A stretch of 64,000 nt of DNA from Mikania micrantha (Eukaryota > Streptophyta > Magnoliopsida > Asterales > Asteraceae), in assembly GCA_009363875.1 (NCBI GenBank), contig CM018693.1, forward strand, positions 77,612,028 to 77,676,027. Reading direction: 5' to 3'. Within the stretch, counting starts at the first letter, position 1. Each line of letters starts with the position of its first letter. The notes under the pieces were generated by a model that saw only the letters and a program-made list of their open reading frames with translations, was not told the origin of the DNA and did not search any database. The translations under genes were made by a program, and so were the position numbers. Shown here one piece after another: positions 11,786 through 22,326 of this stretch.

Positions 11786-14414
11786 ACTGAATCGGCTCAG
11801 AATGTCACAACGTATTTGGTTTGATGAATGAAAATCCCTGCCTCAGACTGATCCACCTACAACCCAAGAAAAAATTTCATCTTTCCCATTGAGCTCATTT
11901 CGAACTTCTCCTTCATAACCGTCTCAAATTCTTTGCACAGACTATCATTCGTGGAACCAAAAATGATGTCGTCAACATAAACTTGCACCAAGAGTAGATC
12001 ACCATCCTTTTCTCGAATAAATAGTGTACAATCAATGACACCTCTTCTAAACCCGTTATTCAGAAGGTGAGTAGATAGTGTCTCATACCATGCTCGCGGA
12101 GCTTGATGTAATCCATATAAGGCCTTGTCTAGTTTGTAGACTTGGTCACGGTGTAATGGATCCTCAAACCCGGGAGGTTGACTGTGACACCCGGCAATTT
12201 CAGGTAAATTGCGACACTTGCATTCTTTACATTTCACATTCATACTTGTTGCATTTCATTTAATTATGTTTAATTAGATGAGTTGAACACAAACTACTGC
12301 GAAACGATAGTCCGTGGAGCTATCGAATCGTACATTGCACATTGGTTTTGGAAACCAAGTGTGGCAAACACAACGCTAACGCAAAACAATAATTCGGGGA
12401 ATTATTGAATTGTGCATCACACGTTGATTATGATTAATCAAGCGTGCAAACACTTCACTAGACACGAACACAAACAATCATCGATAATTCGAGGAATTAC
12501 CGAAACACACACGAGTCTCACGAACGTTGGTTAACGTCAAACGCATTGTGTAGCACAACACTCAAAACTTCACGAAACACTCACACAGTGAACTGGGAAG
12601 TTCAAACGAGACCAAACGATGCTCGAACGATGTTCTACAGTCGAGAAACGGGCAAGAACGAGCCCAGAACAACAAAATAGGCTTAGTGGGCCTAACTTTT
12701 GGGCCAGGCGGTACGCCTGACCCGAAGCACCCAGACCTGGCGATGCGCGCGGGACTAAGAAATCAGCCGGACACATTTTCCATCCGCGCGGTACGCCTGG
12801 AATCGGTGTCCTTCGTTAGGCGTTACGCCTGACAGGGAAATCGTTGAAAAATCTTTCAAAAACCACAAAATCCATCATTTCACCTATCTTAATCATTTTA
12901 AACACTCTTGCACGCCTCATCTCGACTGATATCTCTGGAGATCACTGATTAGACCTCAAGGAAGCCATTGTTGATCATTTGGAAGCTTAGAGCTTGGAGG
13001 GTGAAGCTTGGAGTCCATCTAGAAGCTCGAATACCATCATCTTCCTCCTATTTCTGTCGAATCCAGCAGCTCCAGAGGATTTAAGAGCTGTTCAATCATC
13101 ATTCCTGTGTTCTTGGAGGCTTTAGAAGGTAGCCTTGCACCCCTAGTAGCTTATTATCACTAATACACACACATACATATGTTAAATCACACATGCAAGC
13201 ACAAGTACTATGCATGCACGAATTTCTTTAGTTTATAATCTGGGTTTGATGATGTTTACATGATATTTGATGATCTAGAGTGATATTATGATGAATCTTG
13301 ACGATCCATGAGGATGTGTGTATGTAAAATGCATGATTTGGTCATGGATGAGTGATTTACTTACATGCAAGCACCTATAGAGTACACACTTAAGATTTTG
13401 ATCTGGGTTTGTTGGTTTTAATGTGTTTAATAATGATCTATGGTGCTTAGGTAGTGATTAGTGATGATCTATGATGATGGGTGTCTTTAAAATACTTGTT
13501 TTCGTCATGAAATGAGGAAATCATGACATGCATGTATGATCTAGGGCATTTTAGATGATATTGGATGTTGTTGTATGATTATAGTTGTTGTTGGTGATGA
13601 TCTACATGATTAGATGTTCTTAAAATGATGAGAAATGTGATTTTTGATCTACTTTCCATTAATAGTAACTTTTATGGACCAAATGTTGCTAGATGATGAA
13701 TTTGGTTATGTTGACATGTTTAAATGATGTTAGATTGGTTATTATGATGATTTGTGACATAAGAATGGTTTATAAATGTTTAGATAGTTATTTTGATGCA
13801 AAAACTACAAAGTTACTATTTATGGTAACTTTAATTTTACAAAAACCGACTCATGGATATTTTGATTGATTTGGGCATACTAAATGACTTAACGTGTTAT
13901 AGCATGATGATTAGATACTAAGTTAGACGGTTTCCAATGTCACGAATACTACAAATGGAAACTTTCCATTTTAGGAAACTTTTATGTGCAAACATGTTGT
14001 AAACGACTTATGTGACTTTGTATGATGATGTGCTATGTGTTAACATGATCACGTAGGACTAATGAGCATGCTAGAACTCTAAAATCAATATGCTTGTGAA
14101 CTTGCTACACATGGAAACTTACTATAAATGGTAAGTTGTCCATAGACGCGACTTACGCGTTTTTGCACACAACGAGCACTAACACGAATGTTTCACAATA
14201 CACAAACAACACAAGGTTCACCAACGGGTCGTTGACACACACGGTCAAACACGGTCAAGGTAGACCGACACAGACAGACATGATCAATCGAGAGTTATTG
14301 ATCACGTAACACAATCACTTACACGAACTCACGTGTAATATACGATATAGGTAGCCGGTGACTGACCACCCGACGACACAGGAGCTTACGCTTACAATTG
14401 TTCACCTCGCTAAG

Positions 14415-14938
14415 GTGAGTTCACGACCCCTTTTTACATTTTCTACCTTTGAGGGAGAAAACATTGCATACAACTGCTTTTGAAAAACTTACACACTTTG
14501 GTTATTTTTGTACATGCTAATATCGTATATGCATATGTGTGGCATTCATCCACGAACTGATAAGTCCTCATTAAACACACCTCGAACCGTTAATCGCGCG
14601 TAGCGCTCAGCGTGGTAATTCTGAATAGTACTATTTGGGCCTGACAAGCCCCACTGTTGCGAGCCGTATGGCCACCCCGACTGGAGGTCGGAACAGTGCA
14701 TAATTGACCAAACAACATTTGCCATATCTTGGATGGATATGGCGGGAGGCAGCATGTTAGCTTCGGTTGCGAACCCGCATATGATATAAAACATATTGAC
14801 TAGCTATCAATTGATATTGCATTGTATCGAAAAATAGACCTGCAAACTTTACTTTAAACATTTTGATGTTTACTGCTGATTACAAACCTGTGCTCTCACC
14901 AACCATTGTGTTGACCTTTTACTCGCATGTTTTCTCAG
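14415..14938 (+). other. Intron-like block in solo LTR 12183-15324 (predicted)
   Basis: TAAG|GTGAGT at 14411-14420 matches a plant 5' splice site. TTTTCTCAG ending at 14938 matches a 3' splice site, with GTGTTGAC ~30 bases upstream as a possible branch region. The span is 524 bases. Corresponding sites in four other LTRs here are 495-501 apart. No transcript evidence is available. Confidence 0.45.
14624..14743 (+). other. Hairpin chain in solo LTR 12183-15324
   Basis: Perfect inverted repeats follow one another: palindrome AATAGTACTATT (14624-14635); GGGC/GCCC (14637-14640, 14648-14651); outer stem CACTGTT/AACAGTG (14652-14658, 14692-14698) enclosing CCGAC/GTCGG (14677-14681, 14687-14691); and GCCATATC/GATATGGC (14721-14728, 14736-14743). 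The same positions in the G4-type LTRs hold different sequences that also pair. Confidence 0.7.
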
Positions 14939-15742
14939 GTAACTAAGGCACGCGCACCAGGAATAGGATGCTAGGCCGGAGTCGCATGCATCTGTTTAAG
15001 TGTCTTAGTTTATCAAACATTTATTATCATTTGGTTGTTATGTAATGTCAATCAGCTTTAATCGCTTCCGCTACTATTGTCACGTATCGCTTTGAAAACC
15101 ATTTTGATTTAACGCTTCTGCAAACTATGAATGATTAAGCTGTTTTGTTAACTTGTACTTTATTTCCGCAACTCTGATATTACTAAACTGTTTTATCCAA
15201 ATTACTGGATGTACGTACGAAATCAGACATATAGGTCTCGCATGTTGTGTGACCGGAGACTGCGATCCTGACAATCTGCCGCCGCTCGCGCCCCGGAAGG
15301 GACGGGATTTCTCGGGGTGCGACATTGACTGACATAAACTGTTTCACTTATCAACCACGAAGGAATGCACTCTGGACATCCATTTGATAGACTTTAAACT
15401 TCTTGAAGGATGCATATGCCAAGAAAATTCGAATTGCTTCAAGTCGAGCAACCGGTGCAAACACTTCCTTATAGTCCAATGCTTCAATCTGTCTGAATCC
15501 TTGAACAACTAGACGTGCCTTGTTTCGTACAATGATCTCGTGATCATATTTCTTGCAACGAAGAACCCATCTGGTGCCTATAACTTTTGCACCTTTTGGT
15601 CTGTCAACAAGTTGGCAGACACCTAATTTCTTGAATTGCAAGAGTTCTTCTTGAATGGCATCAACCGATGATTCTTCCTTTAAAGATTTAGTGACTGTTC
15701 GCGGTTCAACTTGGGAGATAAAACAAGAATGGGCACAAAAGC

Positions 15743-16081
15743 TTACATCTGCAAAATCAAGAATGTCTGCAAGTCCCCCTGAAGAAAGCTGGTTTCTTGT
15801 CTTAACCCCATCCAATGGATTCCAATGATGTTTTCTTGAGGATGAATACGATTAATTTTCCCAACAGGATGAGGTGGAACTTCAACCTGTGGATCTAAAT
15901 TATTCAGATTCAAGTCCTCAAGATTCGGTACAAGATTATCAACATTTGGTTTGGGGGCAGCAGGCTGAATGAGATTGTCATCTGTGTCTGAGCTATCTTC
16001 ATTTGTCCGTACTATGGGAATTGAAGTGGATGAAGGTTGCACTGGTTCATCAGGTGCATTTTGTGCATCATGAAGGTTGCG
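15743..16081 (-). pseudogene. Copia Y integrase-RT linker
   Basis: An open frame of ~100 residues rich in Pro, Asn and Asp, with no fold recognised, as is usual between integrase and RT in Sireviruses. Its end overlaps the RT segment in another phase, so there is an indel near 15800. Coding reads to about 16081, where LTR fragment D begins. The matching upstream part of the protein resumes at 43049, so the two halves are separated by ~27 kb. Confidence 0.72.
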
Positions 16082-16512
16082 TGTATGTGTTAGCCCTAAA
16101 GTAGGCTAACACTTGTAAGTCTCGGTATTCATTTGGCCCCGTTAACTTGTTAGTGACTTTAGAACACTCAATCAAATTAGATTAATCACTTCGTTATTTA
16201 TCTAAAATTTAATTTGATTTAGTTTCATCACAAAGAGATTCTAAGTACAGGGACTTAGATTTCTTTTGTTTAAACTACATACTCAATGTTAAGGCTTTGA
16301 AAATACTTATACTAAACACTAATACTCTATATAATTATTTCAGAAAGTTAATGTTCTACACTCTTGGTAAAGTGTTAAATTGTTTTACACTTACAATTAT
16401 TCGCTTAAACTTAACTTGAAAACTTATATGCTTAGAAATCCTTATATGAGTGAGATAATTGAAATATTTGAATGCTTGAAACACTTGAGATGCTTAAACA
16501 AAAGACTGATTC

Positions 16513-16752
16513 ACCGCCGCGTGTTGACCTGTGTGTCAACCCCTACTAGTCATCAGTGAAACTATGTGAATGCGTTAAACTTGTATGCTTAAGCTATAAG
16601 ACATTGTAAGACAGACTATTGGCCACCGCGTGTTGACTTAGGTGTCAACCCCTACTAGTCATCAGTGTTCTTCTTTGTCAGAGTCATGTAAGACAGACTG
16701 ATTGGCCGCCGCGTGTTGACCTAGGTGTCAACCCCTACTAGTCATTCAGTGT
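16513..16752. repeat. Three ~45-bp repeats with inverted core in LTR D
   Basis: Units at about 16513-16558, 16621-16668 and 16703-16752 share CCGCGTGTTGAC, GTGTCAACCCCTACTAG and CATCAGTG. GTTGACCTAGGTGTCAAC is almost a perfect palindrome. The spacers differ. Confidence 0.85.
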
Positions 16753-16960
16753 TCTTCTTGATTCATCCATGGTTATGACAAGTGACTAGAATGATTTGGG
16801 TTCTTCTAGTTGACTTTGTGTCAACTTGAAGGTTTCTCTATGATAACACGTCACGAGTCATATTTAGGACCATTATGGATGGATGCTGACTTCCTTAGGG
16901 TGTTCAGCTGTCCATAATGGTGCCTCTTAAACTCAATACTCATATGTTGTCGAATCAATA

Positions 16961-17580
16961 GGGTGGAGTGAAACGCTTAATTATCATTAACAACAATATG
17001 TTAAGCAGCCCGGTATGTGGTGGGACAGTGGCTGGGGCTTGTCCCCTACATATGCCCTGTATATAAGCATACCCGGTTGGATAGCATAGGTGGTTGTTAG
17101 TGAGGTTAAGGTTGTCATTTCGGGAAAATCAAAGCAAACATTTTCAGGGTAATCAAGTGCTAAGAATCATCTGTCATAGAATCAAGGTAGTGGAATGAAA
17201 TGCTTAATTATCATTAACAACAATATGTTAAGCAGCCCGGTATGTGGTGGGACGGTGGCCGGGGCTTGTCCCCTACATATGCCCTATATATAAGCATACT
17301 TGGTTGGATAACATAGGTGGTTGTTAGTGAGGTTAAGGTTGTCATTCAGGGAATCAAGGTAAACAATTACAGGATAATCGAATTCAACGAATCGAATTCT
17401 ACGGAATCAAAGATGTAGGATGAAATTCTTAATTATCATCAGGAACAATATATCATGTGGTTTGGTATGTGGTGGGACGGTGGTTGGGCGGACGGTAAGT
17501 TCGACCCTACATATGCCCTATATATAAGCATACTGAAACAGATGGTATAGGTGGTTAATGGTGAGGTTAAGGTTGTCATT
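16961..17580. repeat. Three ~160-bp units, ~230 bp apart, in LTR D
   Basis: Units at about 16961-17120, 17187-17344 and 17412-17580. Each holds CTTAATTATCAT, GTATGTGGTGGGAC, a CCCTATATATAAGCATA-type TATA-like motif and GTGAGGTTAAGGTTGTCATT. LTR A holds three inverted counterparts at 43825-44375. Confidence 0.88.
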
Positions 17581-18031
17581 CAAAGGATTTTTCAAACTAT
17601 TTTTACATAAAACTACATGAACTCACCAACCATTGTGTTGACTTTGTTTTCTTACATGCTTTCATAGGTGATGCACAGGATTAAGCTAAGATTCAGGATT
17701 GCATGCTAGGATGCCCAGATATAGATCCTAGTTCACTTTTGAAGAAGCACATCATATGAGATCAATACGAATATCTTTTGATATCTTGTATGGATACAAG
17801 ATAGATATATTTGATTCTTTTGGAGAGGTTTACTTAGTAAAATTACTAAACATTGACATTTGTAATTTAACTTTGTAATCCTAGTAAATGTATTATGGTG
17901 CTTAATTATTCTTAACATTTATGCAATGTAAAACAATCTGATCATCACGATTATCACTCACGATATCGCGCCCCGAGAACCTTCCGCCCGACGGGGACTC
18001 CGATCCAACCCCGCCGGCTCGGGGTGTGACA

Positions 18032-18304
18032 AGTCATCCGTGTGACTAGCATAGGGGTTCCATCTTCATTCAGAGGCCTCAGATAACCTCCTTCAATCAT
18101 CATCCATAAGTTAGTATCCACTCCATTGATGTGAATCTCAAATCTGTATTTCCAATGCGGATAATCATCTAAGGATAGCAACTTGGGAGCTTTATTGGAG
18201 TTCCCTGTCTCAGTTTCAGTCAGCAACAACGTCTGAATATGATGGTTTTGGTTTGCCATCAGTGCCATGTCTTCCATAGAGTCAAGAACAAAAGTTTCCA
18301 ACAT
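18032..18304 (-). pseudogene. X gag N-terminus, copy 1
   Basis: ~85 residues of a copia gag start: MALMANQNH, APKLLSLDDYPHWKYRFE and a GVDTNLWMMIEGG-like stretch. The next gag residues are cut by LTR D at 18031. It extends further into gag than copies 2 and 3, so this copy does not show their deletion. Confidence 0.8.
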
Positions 18305-18319
18305 TTAGAAAAATTTCAA

Positions 18320-18600
18320 ATCACAGGGCCGAATGAGTATGCTAATCCCGAATGTTGGGGACCGAATGAGATAAACCAGGCGAATGAACAAAGTCTAGCG
18401 AATGAGAATGACTATGACAGTTTGGGCGAATGAGCAGGGCGATTGAACCTATTCGGAGAATGAAAGGATCGAATGGGGCTATTCGCCGAATAAGAGATCG
18501 AATGAAGGCTATTCGCCGAATGAATGTGTCGAATGGAGCTATTCGGTGAATGAGAGTGATTCGGCCAAACTTATTCGGCCGCCATGCTCATTCGGGCTAT
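18320..18600. repeat. GAATGA/TTCGCCGAAT motif cluster, X leader copy 1
   Basis: More than ten degenerate copies of CGAATGA, many as ATTCGCCGAATGA, whose core ATTCG-CGAAT is palindromic. Similar clusters lie in the X LTRs and upstream of the 3' ORF. Confidence 0.8.
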
Positions 18601-18767
18601 CTGAGATTTTCAGCAACTAAAATCGCAATAACTTTGGATTTTGACCAAATCTATGCACCAAATTTTGTACAAAACACCATAACAAGATTACCAGCTAACT
18701 GGGATGAATGTGACAATCCGACTTTTTACACTAACCTTGTTAACGGAAGATGGTAATATCATAGGCC

Positions 18768-19080
18768 AACAAGGCCAATGAAGGCCCAACAAGGCCAATG
18801 AAGGCCCAACAAGGCCAATGAAGGCCCAACAAGGTCAAGGAAGGCCCGGTAAGGCCCAATGGAGTCTATGAAGGCCCAACAAAGTCTAGTAGGCCCAATG
18901 AGGTTAATTTAGGCTCAAGGAAGACAAAGTAGGCCATTAAGGCCCAATTAGACTAAACAAAATTAAGGTAGGCCCAATAAGACTCAGGGAGGCCCAATGG
19001 AAGCCAAAGAAGGCCCAGTAAGGTCAAAGTAGGCCCAATGAGTTTAGTGTAGGCCCAATTGCAATAATGAAGCCCAATTG
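18768..19080. repeat. GGCCCAA-type short repeats in solo LTR 18709-21552
   Basis: Roughly 15-20 degenerate copies of AAGGCCCAACAAGGCCAATG and variants. The first copies are nearly identical, so recent slippage is likely. Counterparts are at 30175-30275, 38935-39065, 51535-51665 and 57620-57960. Confidence 0.85.
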
Positions 19081-20302
19081 GGATTAATTTAGCACAACTA
19101 GGAGTTAAAGGACCAAATTAGTGACAATTTGAGACTTTCGGTTCAATTTTGTTAACCGGATTATTATGAAATCGAGCTAAATCATATCTAAAGGGTTTGA
19201 TTTAATAGAAATCAGTTTCAATTTGTTATAATTACAAGATTAAGACTTGTAATTGATTTTAAAGGTTCAAGTTTGACATTAAAAGTCAAAATTCGGCCTA
19301 ACAACTAAATTGGAATTCGAATAGTAAGCTAGGATCGGTTATGATGGAATTAAATGACCACTAATCATCATATTGATGATAATTAACAGTTGCTATACGT
19401 TGGGGATCATAAATCATCGAATTAATTAGAAAACCGTTTCGAAATAGTAAGGTCGTGGGTATTCAATATCAAAACCACACAATTCGATTTCAACAATCAC
19501 AATTGAACTTCCAGAATCACATATCGGCACATTTAGAAACTTTTACATACCACAATTCGATTTCAGTAGCTTGGGAAGAAGGAGTTCGATCAAAGGATTG
19601 CCGAAACTAGGGCTCAAAGTCGTTCTACTACAATTCGACATCAAAACAGGTTAGTAAGTCATCCTAAACTCTCTAAAAGGGTCGACTAAGATTATCCCTA
19701 ACTGTAATTCGTTTAACATCATCGAATTGCTAAAGTTCTAGTAACTAGGGTTCATAGCAAAACGATTTTGGGGGTCTTGATCTTAAAGAGGTTAATAATC
19801 GAATTAAATGATATAGAAAGCTTCATAAGTGATCGATCAAGGTGAATGATAGATTAATTTCATCAAAACAGTTCGGAATTGTGGATTTCGAATCTAGGGT
19901 TCTTAAAGGGAAACTGAATTGGGGGTTTCTTGTTTAATTGGACTTATAATCAAATTAAACTATATAGGAAGTTTCAGAATGTTGCGGTTAAACTAAATCC
20001 TAAGTTAATTTGATGTTACAATCATGAATTAGAGGATTTCGAGTTGAATATTGGTTCGGTTGAAAACCGAGAGTATTGTGGATCAATTAGAACTTATTGA
20101 TTATGTTTTGATCGAATTAGAACCATCATTAGGTACGCCTAAGTGTCTAGAATAATAAGCTTGTGTTGATAAGATCAATCGGATTCGAAATAGGAACAAT
20201 TGGATAGTTAGATGCTTCGGCTATGGTATGATCAAAGAGAACCGGCTAGTTAGGATTTAAAACAATTAATTCCAGAAGTATATCGCGATACCCTAGCGGG
20301 CT

Positions 20303-20353
20303 TGACTGGTTAGATGCGTGTGGTTTGAATGGGGAAGTCGCGGGTTCGATCCC
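20303..20353 (+). other. tRNA-like A/B-box block in solo LTR
   Basis: TGACTGGTTAGATGCG (20303-20318, A-box-like) and GGTTCGATCCC (20343-20353, B-box-like) have tRNA-like spacing. The B-box is close to the GGTTCGANTCC consensus. Not a complete tRNA: I cannot form an acceptor stem. Confidence 0.45.
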
Positions 20354-20751
20354 GGGTTCCACCATTTTTGGATTTTAAGTCATTTTTGATGTTTTAACCA
20401 TAACTCCTTCGTTTCAAGTCCGATTCGATCCGTTCAAGTTGCGTTGGAACCGTAACGAGAATACGAATGTTTTAGAATGATAAAATTCATATTTTAACCC
20501 GAAAACGAAATCGCGTATAATTACGATTAATTAAATAAAATCAAATATGATTTTATTTAAACGATTTCAAAGTCACACGTATTTGCGTATACACATTCTT
20601 AACACTTTAACATACGTGTGTTGACACGTATGTTATTTCAAACACAAAAAGACATTCCGAATAACTTTAAGTTATTGTTTAAACCACAGATTATTCGTAG
20701 AGGATTTCTACGCAAGTTCACACGTATTTGATCATTCTGCTATTATCAAAG

Positions 20752-21251
20752 GTGCGTACACGACCCCTTTCTTATTTTAAACTGTTTTGGGGGAGAAAAC
20801 ATGTGCAACAAACTGTTTTTAGATACATATCACTTGCATGAGTTAGCTGTTTACATTATGTGAAAACATATCAACTTGAAAGTCCTTACACACCTCGAAC
20901 CGTTTAGTTTGCTGTAATGCAAAGCGTGGTAGTTGGAAATAGATCTATTAGGTTTGACAAACCTCACCTGTAGATGGGATCTACGCAGGTGTTTGACTGA
21001 CCAAACACAATTTTACTATTGTTGTGATAGACAATAGTGGCAAGGCGAAAACATGCTATAGCATGGCAATCCGTCAGCTTCGGTGTCGAACACGTATGTA
21101 AATAGTTTATATGACTAGCTATCATGACTGTGCATGTGTGATTATGTTATCTACAATCTTGTATTCAAATTGTTGTTTTGAACATTGTGAATGCTTAAAA
21201 CCTGTGTTATGCACCAACCTTTGTGTTGACTTGGTTTACATGTTTTCTCAG
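20752..21251 (+). other. Intron-like block in solo LTR 18709-21552 (predicted)
   Basis: CAAAG|GTGCGT at 20748-20757 and TTTTCTCAG ending at 21251; 500 bases. Same layout as in G2, G3, G4 and solo LTR 12183-15324. Confidence 0.42.
20939..21065 (+). other. Hairpin chain in solo LTR 18709-21552
   Basis: In order: palindrome ATAGATCTAT (20939-20948), AGGTTTG/CAAACCT, GTAGAT/ATCTAC enclosed by CACCT/AGGTG, GTGTTTG/CAAACAC, CTATTGT/ACAATAG, palindrome CATGCTATAGCATG (21052-21065). Confidence 0.72.
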
Positions 21252-21552
21252 GACGCTAAGGCGCGCGTTAAAGCTGGCATGGACTAGGAGATAGAGTCGC
21301 ATGCATTTTTGAACATTTTAGATATTTGGATTTAAACATTTGGAACTTTGTATTGTAATTTACATCTTTCAACTGTTATTGGTTTTATAACGCTTACGCA
21401 ACTTTCGAAAAACTCTGATGTTATGTTTTAAAGACCAAAGTATGTTTTGAAAATTCATATAGAGGTCTTCGCTATGTCTAATGATCTGAGATCCTGGTTT
21501 GTCACGTTCCCAAACGGTATGATTCCGTTAGTTGAAATTTGGGGGTGTGACA

Positions 21553-21720
21553 ATGAATGTTTTGACAAAAACACCACAAAAACCAACTGATTTTGAATTA
21601 AACAGTGACTTGTAGACCAAGAAATTCAGGGTTTTTGCAAGTTACGAAAATCCAATCTTAGATCTGATGATTTTGAATGGAAATCGAGTAGAATCAAGAG
21701 CTAGACCTCTGATACCACTT
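21553..21720 (-). promoter_or_regulatory. X leader copy 1, inner part, with primer-binding site
   Basis: The leader resumes after the solo LTR. At 21707-21717 the minus strand reads TGGTATCAGAG, complementary to initiator Met-tRNA, three bases from LTR1. The next bases (GTCTAG) differ from the CTCTGG of the other copies. Confidence 0.82.
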
Positions 21721-22306
21721 TGTAGGACCTATTTGGAGCTCGGTTACAATCCGGTTCCAATGGATATCTACCTGACAGCCTCTGGAATAGTGCGTAATCC
21801 TATTCCAGGGTTTTCCAATCAAACCCAACAGCAACCGTGGAGATCCGAAGGTGTAGGATGGACGTTTGATCGAGAATCAAACACCAAGGGTTGAGAATCG
21901 AACTTGGACAGATAATGGCCGCTCAGATCTTCTAGGGTTTGACATTAGGTGCTCTGGGAAGAAGGAGGGCTCTCATAAGTTAGGTTTGAAATGAAATTGA
22001 CATGTATTTATAGGCCGTCTTCATTCGGCCGAATGGACATGTCAGTCGAAAGAGTCATCCGGCGAATGACTCATTCGCTTGCCTATGTCATTCGCTAGAG
22101 TGTTCATTCAGCGAATGACTTCATTAGTAGAGTCATTCGCCCGAATGTGTCTTTAACTTATCACTTCAACTTTAAACAGAATCAATCACTTACATTCAAC
22201 ATTAAACATTAAGAACAATATAAAAAGACAACTTCCATTAATGTAATAAACTTTATACATCAAGAACAATACAAAAATAGAACTAGAGACATTGAATGCA
22301 TCTACA
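21721..22306 (-). repeat. X LTR1 (586 bp)
   Basis: TGTAG...CTACA ends. It is flanked on the right by a polypurine tract (22307-22319, minus CCAAAGGGGAGTT) and on the left by a primer site, so it is both the 3' LTR of one unit and the 5' LTR of the next. It lacks a 42-bp segment present in LTR2, removed between two GGCCGAATG direct repeats. Confidence 0.9.
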
Positions 22307-22326
22307 AACTCCCCTTTGGACCTAGT

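Larger units (their letters stand above)
12183..15324 (+). repeat. Solo gypsy-type LTR (3142 bp) with TTGAC target duplication
   Basis: Starts TGTGACACC and ends GGTGCGACA. TTGAC flanks both sides (12178-12182 and 15325-15329). No internal region is present, so it arose by LTR-LTR recombination. Its end and several internal blocks resemble the LTRs of G2-G4, but most sequence differs: a related family. The long stretch has no coding content; the ORF-like frames are chance. Confidence 0.93.
11857..15815 (-). pseudogene. Copia Y reverse transcriptase, split by a solo LTR
   Basis: The N-part, 15330-15815, has GTRWVLRCKKYD, NKARLVVQGFRQ and the catalytic Asp of YQMDVQSAFL. The C-part, 11857-12177, has PPGFEDP, KALYGLHQAPRAWYE and the catalytic box YVDDIIFGSTN. 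They are separated by solo LTR 12183-15324 with TTGAC duplications, so the insertion site is exact. A small indel after SAFLRG shifts the frame just before ETVYVSQPPGF. The enzyme is dead, but both catalytic motifs survive. Confidence 0.88.
16082..18031 (+). repeat. LTR fragment D, 5'-truncated
   Basis: The right end is clear: GGCTCGGGGTGTGACA at 18031. The left end abuts Y coding near 16081 with no matching duplication (the right flank is AGTCA), so the LTR start was deleted. It is related in inverted orientation to LTR A (43401-45879): shared terminal CCGCCCGACGGG block and shared 3-copy repeats. A perfect inverted repeat TGTTAGCC/GGCTAACA lies at 16088-16111 beside the junction. An acceptor-like TTTCATAG ends at 17667. 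Confidence 0.8.
18709..21552 (+). repeat. Solo LTR of the G2-G4 gypsy family (2844 bp), ATGAA duplication
   Basis: Begins TGTGACAATCC and ends GGGGGTGTGACA. ATGAA flanks both sides (18704-18708 and 21553-21557). It matches the G4 5' LTR along its length, including the GGCCCAA repeats, a tRNA-like block, the intron-like block and the hairpin chain. It interrupts the leader of X copy 1. No internal sequence remains. Confidence 0.95.

Noticed and set aside
12183..15324. A host gene in the 3.1-kb non-coding gap
   Set aside because: LTR ends and TTGAC duplications explain the whole interval.
16513..16752. CRISPR-like array
   Set aside because: Only three units, uneven spacing, inside a plant LTR, no cas-like genes.
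17040..17530. TATA boxes as proven promoters
   Set aside because: They sit in repeats near an acceptor-like site and no start-site evidence exists; reported only as TATA-like.
20285..20370. A tRNA gene (B-box and CCA-like end in the solo LTR)
   Set aside because: I cannot pair an acceptor or anticodon stem, and the block recurs within LTRs. Kept only as tRNA-like.
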